NCBI RefSeq assembly: GCF_905163445.1
Contig: NC_053182.1
Coordinates: 2,046,001-2,110,000 of the forward strand
DNA length: 64,000 bases
Direction: 5' to 3'
DNA from: Pararge aegeria
Lineage: Eukaryota; Arthropoda; Insecta; Lepidoptera; Nymphalidae
Shown piece after piece: positions 24,823 to 36,800 of the stretch (positions within the stretch are counted from its first letter, which is position 1; each line of letters opens with the position of its first letter). A program made the translations under genes and the position numbers. The notes beneath the pieces are model-generated. The model had not been told where the DNA came from. It did no database searches and worked only from the letters and a program-made list of their open reading frames with translations.

Positions 24823-27800
24823 GTAAATATTATTACAAGTTCTGCAATCATTTATTTCAGCATATCTAGTACTTTCTTGCTGCATATTATTTTAAGGTTA
24901 AGTTTTTGTTATTGTTAAAAGCCAATAACAAAAACTTAACATATTTTAAGGATTCATAAATTCTGAAGGCTTATATTATGCTTCGGCGCCGTCGTGATGA
25001 AGTCCTTAACTTTTTGGTGGTGTTCCACTAATCAATTATAGGTTTACTTCTGTTTTATTTAATTACCAAGGTAGCATACAACTGCTATCTCATATCAAGT
25101 TCCTTCAGGTCAAGTTCAGTATCAAGTTATCACATCTACTTACTTTTTAGTAAAAAGTATGTTTTTAAAATGAACAGAAAGTGCAAATAAAATGAAATCA
25201 CAAAGCTTAAGTTTTTAAAACATACGTTACACTAAAATGTAATGAATATTACCTGAATAGTTATTCTATATATCACTACTCTGCTTTAATTTTGGTTGTT
25301 TTATATATACAACCGTACTTTTATTAACATGCATTTCTTTTTTTATTATCAGTCAATATGTGTCCAAGTTTTATCAAGAGAGAAACAAATTCTTCTGTGG
25401 GTGGTGTTCAGCAACAATGTTCCAGAGGGTCACATAGCCTGTAATCCTATTTACAGCAGGATGCTGGGCTTGGAAGAGGGTGCGGAGGTGTTTGTGGCAC
25501 CATATGGTGATGTTAAGATACTTGATGAATTGTTTGTTGACACAGACAGTCCGGATGATCAGGAAATATTGGTGAGAGATATAAAAATTGTTGTCATTTT
25601 AAATATCATGTACAGAAATAACAAAGAAATTGTATTAGTCATAAGTAATCGTTTTATGAGTGAGGTGTGACCTTTAAATATTATCAAAATTAAACTATAG
25701 TTTTACATTTGGTGTAAAAAGATAAAGAACTGTGCATAATTTTTAAAATAACCGGTGACATGAAGAGATAAAATCCTTTCAATGTATTTTTTCAAGACGA
25801 TTATTTATTCATGTGTATTGTGTATGTGTTATGTCACATCAAAATTGTAAATGTCATTAGTAGTATGTGCTTTAACTTTTTCAGGAACACAATGCAGAAA
25901 TATTGCAACTACGAATTCTAGATCAACTCAGACTTGTTGTTGCTAACCAAAAAGCTGTAGTCTGGATATCAACTTCTCTACCAATAGTTTTCACACCAAA
26001 ACAAACTGGTTTACTTGTAAACTATAGCCGAATAATTGTCAAAGTAGATGCTTTTAATAGTTATCATGGTGGCCTTACTAATTCATATGTAAATACTAAT
26101 ATATCTAAAGAAAGCAATCATAAGTTTAATAATATAGGAATTATTAACAAAGGTCTGCTTCAACCTTATTTAAATGCACCAAAGAGATTAGTTTTAAGAG
26201 CTTTACCAATTGATAGTGATGGTAAAAAAGATCTTATACATCCATACTCTGTATTTGTACACGAAGACTTAATAGATGATAAATTAAAGGACCTAATGGT
26301 CATTCTAGGTACAATGAAGAATATACCTTCGATTATAAATGAGCTTTCAGAAGAAGGTGAAATCGAAAACAATATACAAATTGATGGTCTATGTGTAGAA
26401 ATAAAACCTGTAGATAACGTTGTATATAGGAGCTTATCTAGAGAAGTTTATAATAAAAATATACCAACAGTACTTATACCGAAAGCATTAAATGCAATAA
26501 TTAATGTTGAAAATGGTATGAAAGTTATATTGAATGTAATAGGCGATGAAGTCGAGCCACCTGAGCATATAGATATTATAACATATTCGGAAAAAGTTCA
26601 TACTGAAATTGATGTTATCGAAAGGTTTAAGAATTGCGTAGTAAGAAGCACTCATTCGGGAAAAAAGTTCTTGATAAACGATGGAATGGTGAAACAAAAT
26701 ACTCAAATAAGTAGTGGTTTCTTGAGATTTAAGTTAAAACCTGACAAATTGAAATACACAATGGTGAATTCAGAATCATTTCGGAACTGTACAGTTTCCG
26801 CAAAATGCTTAAATGATACAGATCTAGCTCTACCAAAATCTGTCTTGCCGAAATTAGAATACGACTACAAGAATTATTGCAGAACAATGAAATCTAGTAC
26901 AGAGTTGCTGGACAAGATAATATCGCATATCAACTTTGAAATACAAAGGGAAGCTAGTTTCAAAGGCGTTTCAGAGATAAAAAGCAATGTATTGATTACT
27001 GGTAAGTAGAAACATCAACATCATCATATCATTACAGATTACCAGCCAACTACAGGGTACGGTTCTCCTCCCACAATGAGAAGGGGTTAAGGCCAAATTA
27101 CACCACGCCTGCCTAGTGCAGTGGAATCCACACAAGTTTGAGAGCAATATGTAGATCTCTCAGGCATGCAGGTTTTCTCAAGATGTTTTCCTTCACCGTT
27201 GAAGCAAGTGATATTTATTAATTACTCAAAGCACACATAACTTAGAAAAGTTAAAGGTGCTAGGATTCGACCTAAGCCCCCCGAAAGTGAAGTCGAGCTG
27301 CTACCCTTAGAAGACTACGGCCTCAACCCCTTCTCATTATGGGAGCAGACCCGTTCCCTGCAGTGGGCCGTTAATAGGTTGATAGGATTAAATAAAACAA
27401 AATCTATGTGAAGTTAATAAAAAAGGTTTTTTTAAGGTCAAAGCGGTGCAGGAAAATCTTCCATGTGTCACATTGTCCAAAAAGATCTGACCATATGGTC
27501 GCATATATTACACTGTCGATCTCTCAAAGGCCGTAAGGACATAACTGAGGTGCTTGGTAAAGCGATACTGCTTTGTCAGGAACATAGTCCCTCTGTGTTA
27601 ATATGTGACGACATTGACGCATTGGTACCGCCCAACATGGAGGGCGGTTCTCCGCAGGACATCGCTTATTATCAGAGGTAAGTGTCATCTAAATTAGGTT
27701 TTTATTTTAATACACGTTAAGGAAACATCGTAAGATGTATTTATGGTCATATTGTTCTTAAAGGTTTGTTGGTAATGGTAACCCATTATACAGATAAAAA

Positions 27801-30800
27801 TCTTTACAAGAATTTTATCTCACGCCTTATTCTACGTTTGTAGAGAAAACGAAACTAACAATAGAAAAAAGGTATTTAATACATTGAAAGTTTATAGCGC
27901 ATTATCTAGTTCGGACCACCAAGTTTCACTGAACATTAAAATTTGAGATTTTTGTAAAATTGAATCAATTATTTCAACGGAATAAGCCCGCAGACTCCAA
28001 ACTAATCTTCAGGGTGTCGGTTTATTGTGACGGCGCAGTTTGCGTGCGCATCATAAAAGGTGACGGTAGCGGACGATGTATTCCCCTCTCACTCGGTTTT
28101 GCAACTACCATTTCTTGACATCCTATAATTTCACTCCGATGATATTTTCCTAACGCCGCTAAAGAAGTATAACTACAATATAAAACTTACAACTAGAGGT
28201 AAAATGCATTACAATTAGACTGTCGTCTGGCGCAGCGACCCTGCTTTCTTAGTCCAAGGCTGTGGGTTCGATTCCCGCAACTGGAAAATGTTTGTGTGAT
28301 GAACATGACTGTTTTACAGTGTCTGAGTGTTTATGTATATTATAAGTATTTATGTTTATTATTCATAAAATTATTCACCAGTTATAATACTACCCATAAC
28401 ACAAGCTACGCTTACTTTGGGGCTAGATGTCAATGTGTGTATTATAGTAGACGTAGTATATTTATTTATATATTATTTAAATATTATTTATTTAACTAGG
28501 CGGCCATATCGCTACATAGCGATATCTTTCAGGCAGCCAATGGCTTTAAATAACATAACTACAGAATCAGATTGTTAGAAGTTCAATATATGAATAGCAA
28601 GTTTTTAACAAAGATTTGTTTTATAAAATGACGCGTATTATGAAAGTTAAGCTTAATTTGCTACACTCCGCGTAAAGCAGGAGAAACTGTGTCATGTTAT
28701 TTATAATTTCTTCAATCTTTATACTCCACAACAAACAGATCTTCGACAATGTACCCTGACGACCCGAGCATTCTCAGGAAAAGTTGACTTGAAAAATGAA
28801 TAATTGTTAAGAATTATTCAATTTGGTGTGGAGTATAAAGATTCAAGAAATTATAAATTACACCATACATATTCTCCTGCTTTTCGCGGAGTATAGCATA
28901 TAAAGCTTAATTTTCATAATATATTATGGAATTCCGCAAAGTAACGCCTGCTTCTATCCAAAATGACGTGTATTCCAGACTAGCCACAGTGATAAAACAC
29001 ATGCTGCAAACGTGTGCGGGCGTCTGCGTGCTGATGACGTCACTTAACATGAAGTCCTTACATCCAGCCTTGAGACAGTTCAGCGGAAAACCACTGTTCA
29101 CAGCTCATTTTGATATAATTGAGTTGAATCAGGTAAGTTCTTGAGATAAATAGTTTCTAAGGTAAAGTTTAAAAAAATATGTCCTGAGATTGCAAAGAAC
29201 TGAGAGATTAAAATGTTACATGATAGAAATCTGAATAACAAGACACCAGATATGCCCTTTAGCACTTTAAGGCCCGTTTTCAATAAATCTAGGAATCTCC
29301 ATAGATTATTATTAATCGACCGTGAGATGGTGATAACAAAAAATAATACCCGGCTAAGTTTGTTGTGGGCTCTTTAGACCATTGCGCGTTTGCAACTCTC
29401 AACTTACAATTATGTAAACATAATCTTTATATATATAATTCTTGTGTGCGTGTGAATGTCACTGAACTCCTCCTAAACGGCTGGACCGATTTGAATGAAT
29501 TTTTTGGTATGCCTTCGGGTGGCACCCTAGATGGTTTAGATTCACAAATCAGCCCGACAGATGGCGCTGGGTCCGCTTGTATATGTATATATATGAACGT
29601 TTTATAAGAGCCTATGATAGGCCTACATTAATAAAGAATGTTTGAAGTTGATCTTACCCGCTACAACCACTCAAAATATAACCCTTAGCTTAATACAAAT
29701 AGAATAACTGCTCGCTATTTCTATTTCAAAGTCAAAGTCTAAAATATCTTTATTCAAGTAGGTGGCACTTTTGATGCGTACATTACATGTGAATGACACG
29801 GTAGTGAGATGATGGCGATAATCGTAAACTTGAAACTAAAGCTACGAGGGTTCCAAACGCGTCCTGGTCTAAGAAGAAGCCCACAGAAAACTTAGACGGG
29901 TGTTTTTTTTTGTTATCACCATGATTTTTTTTAAAACTTTATTTTTAGGATGAGAGGGCAGAACTTTTCAAACATTTGCTGAATGATAAAGTGCGAGAGT
30001 CCTTCTTGGTGGAAGACGATGACGTCATCAGACTAGCGATGGACACGGCTGGGTGTAATGTTAGAGAAATAGTGGACTATCTCAATAGGAAGATATTTAA
30101 AGCCGTTAAAAAGAAAAGTAAGTTGCATTTAATAACATTTTAAACCTCAGGAAAAACATTTTTTTAATTAACTTTTACGATAGAAACACTAAACAATCTT
30201 AAAACTTTTTTTCGATTGAAAGCTATAAAATTCAAAATTCATTTATTTCAAGTAGGCCTAATTAAGAAGCACTTTTGAAACGTCAAGTCAGTCTGTTTGT
30301 AGCGACTCTACCACCGGTTCGGAAGAAAGATTCCACTGAGAAGAGACGGCAAGAAACTCAGCAGATTGCTCTTTTCCAACATCATTTTAAAGTTTAACAA
30401 TCTTTAGAATGTGTCTGTTTTGTGAGAGATGAGAGCGGAGTGGCCTGCTTCCAAGCAGCCTTGTCGTTAAGGAATCAATCGTGTAGTAACCACGATTTGC
30501 TAAATGTGTTTTAATATATTGTTTAAACTTAGGTAAAGGTAGATCTAATATTACCTTCGGTATCATGTTATAAAAGCATATACCCATCCCCACAAAGGAT
30601 TTCTGTACTTTTCTCAGACGATATGCAGATATCACTAATTTGTGTCCGTATCGTATAGTCCATAGCTATAGTAAATAAAAGTCAAGAACGGACATTTTAT
30701 ATTGTAATTTTAACGGCCTATTGGTGCAGTGGGCGTTGATCTTTCTGAGTCCAAGGCTGTGGGGTTTGATTCCCACAATTGGATAATGTTTGTGTGTTAA

Positions 30801-33800
30801 ATATGTATGTTTTTCAGTGTCTGGGTGTTTATCTTCATATTATAAGTATTTATGTATACTATTCATAAAAAATATCCATCAGTCATCTTAGTACCCATAA
30901 CACAAGCTACGCTTACTTTGGGGCTAGATGACGATGTATGTACTGTCAAAGTATATTTATGTATTTATTTATTAAAAAAAACTTGATATTAATAATAATA
31001 ATAATAAAATTTTATTTCAGGCATAGCTCATATACTGTGCACTTAACATTTTTTAAAAATATTTTATTTTCTTATATTATATTTCTATAATTTAATTGAT
31101 TTTTTAGTCCTCATTTGTTTATCTTTACAATATCATTTTATCATTTGGTTTCTATTATTGTCATATGGACATTTGGCCTGAAATAAAACAATTTATCATT
31201 ATTATTATGATAAAGTATCCCCAAAGTAAGCGTAGATTGTGTTATGGGTACTAAAATAACTGAATAATATTACATTAATACTTATAATATACAGATAAAC
31301 ACCTACATACTGAAAAACATCCATGCTCAATACACAAACATTTTCCAGTTGTGTGGAACGAACCTACTGCCCCGGACTCAAAAAGCAGCGTCGATGCCCA
31401 CTGCGCCAGACCGCCGACAATATAGTACTATCTTATACCTTGATCGATCCAATATAAATGCCATGTTTAGGTCGCTTAAAAGTTTTAATATTTGCTTCTA
31501 GAGAATAACGCAATAGATGATAAGCCTCGGCTAGTGGAGGACGTAACGACAGACTCCGAAAAGTCAAAGGCCTTTGACATCTGGGAGCCTCTGGGAGGAA
31601 TGTGTAACGTCAAGCAGCAGATCGCTGAGAGCATATTCTGGCCTATAATGGTAAGGAGTTTCATCGTTATTTACGACTAGAGAAGTGTCACAGATATTAG
31701 CTCTCAGAGTCAAGGCCGTGGGTTCGATTCCCACGATTGAAAAATGTTTGTGCGATTAACATGAATGTGTTTCAGTGTATCTGTGTTTGTCTGTATATTA
31801 TAAGTATTTATGTATATTATTTATAAAAGTATTCATCAGTCATCTTAGTACCCATAACACAAGCTACGCTTACTTTGGGGCTCGATGGCGATGTGTGTTG
31901 TCGTAGTATATTTTTTTATTAATTATTTATTTCACTATAAGTGAATTGTCAGTACTAGCCTGGAGTCAAGAATGTGAGGTTTTCCATCCCCGTGCCCCAG
32001 AGAGCACGTTACGACCACAGCCTGTGTGTAGTTAGTTAGCTAGCAGTTTTAATTGGGAGGTCCCGAGTTCGATTCACATTATAGACAATTTGCGAATTTT
32101 TAATTTCTGAATTTTATGTAGTCTTTTCTGTCCGTTAGTGGTCCGTTGTCATCTTAGACTGCATCATCACTTACCACCAGGTGATATTTCAGCCAATAGA
32201 TTGTAGTTTTCTTTTGTAAAAGAGAAAAAAATTGTAAAAAAGAAAAAATAAAACGAACGCAATCAGTACATATTTAACAGTAAAAAGTAAAATAAAATGT
32301 AGTAGAAGTAAAGAAAAATAGAAAATAAGTAATAAAACGTTAACGTGTTTTCTCTATTAGACCATAAAAAATAATTTTTTTCCTCAGTACCCAGCCCTGT
32401 TTCCATCCCAATCGTGCGGGATACTCCTCTACGGGCCACCCGGCACTGGAAAATCTCACATCGGCTCGTGCTTAGCTAAGCTGAGCAACATGCGGCTCAT
32501 CGCTGTCAAGGGGCCCGAGCTGCTGTCCAAGTACATAGGACAGAGCGAGAAAGCTGTTAGGGACATCTTTGATAAGTGAGCGAGACATTATTACCTTTCT
32601 TTCTTCTTATTATAGTTGTAGCTGTTGCCAGCTTTTGTTACGGTTCTCACACATTTTGTTACATATGCTCATATCAACATATCAACCCATTACAAGCCAA
32701 CTACAGGGCACGAGATGGGGTTAAGGCCGTAGTCCACCACGCTGGCCCAGTGCGGATTGGTGGACTTCACACTCTTAAGAAAATTATGCACAACTCTCAG
32801 GCATGCAGGTTTCCTAACGATGTTTTCCTTCACCGTTGAAGTAAATGATATTTTAATTGCTTATATTAAAAACGTTTTCTTGTATAGTGGTAATTTTGGG
32901 TTAAGAGAATTAGATAGTTATGCATATCAAGATTGTAGCCCGTTCGGAGAGGCCTTTAGTCCAACAATGAACTACAATAGGCTATTGACTTGATGTTTAT
33001 TAGATGAAATAAATTCGCTTACACAACGTATAAATAAAAACGGAAACAATACTTCACATGCTTCAGACGTACATTATGTACTGACTCTGTGACTTACCTG
33101 TGAATTCGAAAAGTTATTACTGAATGAAATCAGATACAGCCCTAACATCACATGCAAAATTGAAATCATGTGACTCCCGTCACTTTATTAGGTACGCGTC
33201 GCGTAGCGTAGGTATTATGCGCGTGTCGGTATTTTATCTTTAATAGGGTTGCCATAAGTAAACACTTGGAATGTTTTGAGTTCGTTTGTATAGAAAAATA
33301 AATATGGTTCTTTTGATTCGATATTTTTACAGGGTGCCTCCTTATTTTTATTTGGAAAACAAACAGCTATAAATAAATTATGAAATATACTTTAATTATG
33401 AAATATACCTATCCTTCCTTCAATATTATTTCGTAATTCAGTTACACGTTGTATGATAAAATAAAAATAAAAATCTTTATATGGAACGGTTACAATGGCG
33501 CTTAGTATATTGGCAGGGGTGGCACTACAATATTAAAAACGGTGCTTCATGTACCACCGCCCACAAAGTCAAAGTCTGCATTAATTACACAAACGTTTCT
33601 CTGAATTTAGTGTTGTTTATGTATATATTTTGGGTGTGTGTGTGTGGGTGGGTGTGTGAGTGTTTGTGGGTGGGTGTGTGGGTGTGTGTGTGTGTGTGTG
33701 TGTGTTCGCGCGCATATAGTCTGGTTTTAACGGATTTAATTGTTTTTTTTTATTTTTCGCTGGCAGGGCTGACATGCAACGCCCCTGCATCCTTTTCTTC

Positions 33801-36800
33801 GACGAGTTCGACAGTCTCGCTCCCAAGTAAGTGTAATATTGTAAGTACATTTACGCTTTCCATTCGTCATCATTCATTCAAATTGCATTAAGTTTATGCG
33901 AGTGTATTAACGTGTTATAACGGTTTTCAAGTTAAATTCACATTCCAACTTACATTACAACTTACAGTTTATTATAGTGCCACAATATTTCAACAATTTC
34001 TCTTTTTTGGCCGAGCAATCAATTTTGGCAATCTATTAACTGGGCCCCACGATACAGGTCGCCTAGTGGTGGGTCACAGGTTATCAATAATAAGAGGCAA
34101 ATATCAATATAATGTGCATTCAGCTTTACAAATATGTTTACCAACTTATACGAAATTGTTTTACTTTTTGTGTTGTATTTCTTTTTCTTTCTACTGTTGT
34201 AATGATATTCTGTATAACATTTTTGTTTCAATAAATGTTTTTATTTATTTATTTTAACTTTTTTTGTGACCATACTTCTAGAAATATTGTGCTCCCCCAC
34301 TTCATCAACAGAATCATCATCGTCTTCAGCCCATTACCGGGCCACTACAGGGTGCGGGTCTCAGACTGAGAAGGGTTAAGACCTTGGATCACCACCCTGG
34401 CAATGTGCGGATTGGCAGGGTGGTGATCTAGGTGATCCTCTCACGCCTTGAGAACGTTATGTAAATGATTATGCATGTCTAAGTTGGTAGCGGGCTTACC
34501 TGTTTGGGAGTATGGCAGTTATATTTAACCCATACCCGTAATCGGTTTGTACGACATCGTACCGGAACGCTAAATCGCTTAGCGGCACGTCTCTGTAGGG
34601 TTAGATGTTGTTAATTAAATAACAATTATGCACTGTGATGGTAAAAACAGGCGCGGCCACGATTCGACGGGTGTCACCGACCGCGTAGTGAACCAGCTGC
34701 TGGCACGGATGGATGGTGCGGAGGGTGGCGCCAGGGGGCCCGTGGTGGCGGCCACGTCCCGCCCCGACCTCTTGGACCCCGCCCTGTTGCGCCCCGGGCG
34801 GTTGCAGAGGCATATATACTGCGCCCTGCCTGACCAGGTTAGTCAGAGCCACAGAATTGAGAACCTACAGAACCCTCATTCAGCCGTTATTGTACGCAGT
34901 GCATTGTGTCCAATAACAGTAAAAACGCTTCTCGCATGCCTGACCCCGCTTTCTGAGTCCAAGACGGTGGGTTCGATTCCCACAACTGGAAAATGTTTGT
35001 GTGATGAACATAAGTGTTTTTCAGTTTCTGGGTGTTTAAGTCAAGAAGAGACATTTTATATTGTAATTTTAACGGCCTATTGGTGCAGTGGGCAGTGATC
35101 CTACTTTCTGAGTCAAAGGCCGTGGGGTTTGATTCCCACAGTTGGATAATGTTTGTGTGTTAAATATGTATGTTTTTCAGTGTCTGGATGTTTATCTTCA
35201 TATTATAAGAATTTATGTAAGTATATTATTCATAAAAAAAAATCATCAATCATCTTAGTACCCTTAACACAAGCTACGCTTACTTTGGGACTAGATAGCG
35301 ATGTGAGTATTGTCGTAGTATATTTATTTATTAAAAAAAAAAAAAAAAAAATTAAAACTACGTCAATAGTTTACTCAAAAACTTTATTAGCGTTTCGGTT
35401 GCAGAGATAATTCTCAGAGACAGTAAATAATGTACCTCTGAAGTATTATAACGTTTATATACACGTATATATGCTATATACGTTTATATAGCATATATGC
35501 GTTTATACAACGTGTAATCGCTATTTGCTCAGAAGATGTGAAAAATATATCTTGGACTTTTTAATTTTAATTTTGTAAATTTTGTTAACATAGTCGGACC
35601 GCTATGAAATCCTGCGAACGCTGTCAAAGAGCGTTAACATCGATGACAAAGTGGACCTTCTAGAGTTGTCGCGAAGGACTGACGGCTTCTCGCCAGCGGA
35701 TCTCAAGTCGCTATTGGTTACTGCGCAGTTAGGAAGTCTCGAGAGACAGTTGGTATGTATTATTGCATGGTTTTTTTTATATAAAGAAGATGTTTTTAAA
35801 GGTTCGTTGTTAACTACAGGGAAATATAGTAAATTACTGCAGCGGCCAGCAAAGAGTATTTACAATTTTTACAATATAATAATTTTTGTAGTGTTTTAAT
35901 CTACGCTTTGAGGAAATATCAATTCAATGAATTTAAAATACATATGAAAAATTTCCGAACCGACAGGAATTGTACCTGCGACTCTATTTCAATCGCGGCC
36001 TGAGCTGTCGATGCTGAAACTAGTATACATTTATAGCGACTGCTAGCTAGGAGTTAGTGTTCGACTTTCGTCTATATGTTACCAAAGTTTGCTTTCTTAT
36101 TTCGGGCACATAATGCGGCGGGGGAATGATAGCCTGGAAAAAATTATAGTTACGGGCAACACCGAGGGCAAAAGACCTAGAGGCCGGTTCCAAAAAGATG
36201 GGCAGACCAGCTGAAAAAATCAAATTCAGACCGCTTCTATCTAATCGCGAAAATGGCCTCCAACAGAAGTCGATGGAGACATTTTACCAACGCAAAGTTG
36301 AGATCTCACTAGGACCACGATCTTCAGTGATGAAGAAACGACCATAGAGAGAGAATAGCGACTGTAGTGCCATCTAGTACTGTAGTAGGAGACATTGTAG
36401 TTCCGATCTACTTTTCAGATCACAATGATACACTTTGAAACAAGGGATGACACATTGCTTTTTTATCATTTTATAGTGTTATACCTACACTTCGAGGAAA
36501 TATCAATTTTATAAATTTAAAATACGAGGCATTACATATATAATATAAATAAATAAATATATTACGACACATACAGACATCGCACTTTATAGCCCAAAAT
36601 TAAGCGTAGCTTGCGTTATGGGTACTGAGATAACTGATGGATATTTTTATGAATAGTACACATAAATACTTATTTTGACTGATAAACAACCAGTCAACAA
36701 CCAACAACAATATGACTCTTGTATGTATTTACACGTTCGTCCATTAATGCCTAAATGCGACCAAGGCTTGTATAATACAACTTTTATCAAATAATGTGCG

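Noticed and set aside
28926..28978. MITE-encoded MEFRKVTPASIQN as an in-frame N-terminal extension of PEX1 exon 5
   Set aside because: It is in frame with the exon, but the phase from exon 4 (AG split codon) fits only the acceptor at 28978.
33481..33891. 136-codon plus-strand frame over PEX1 exon 9
   Set aside because: It is in a different frame from PEX1 and its length comes from translating the TG microsatellite.
34628..35098. 156-codon frame starting in PEX1 exon 10
   Set aside because: Only 34651-34837 is exon. The rest reads through the donor into a SINE.
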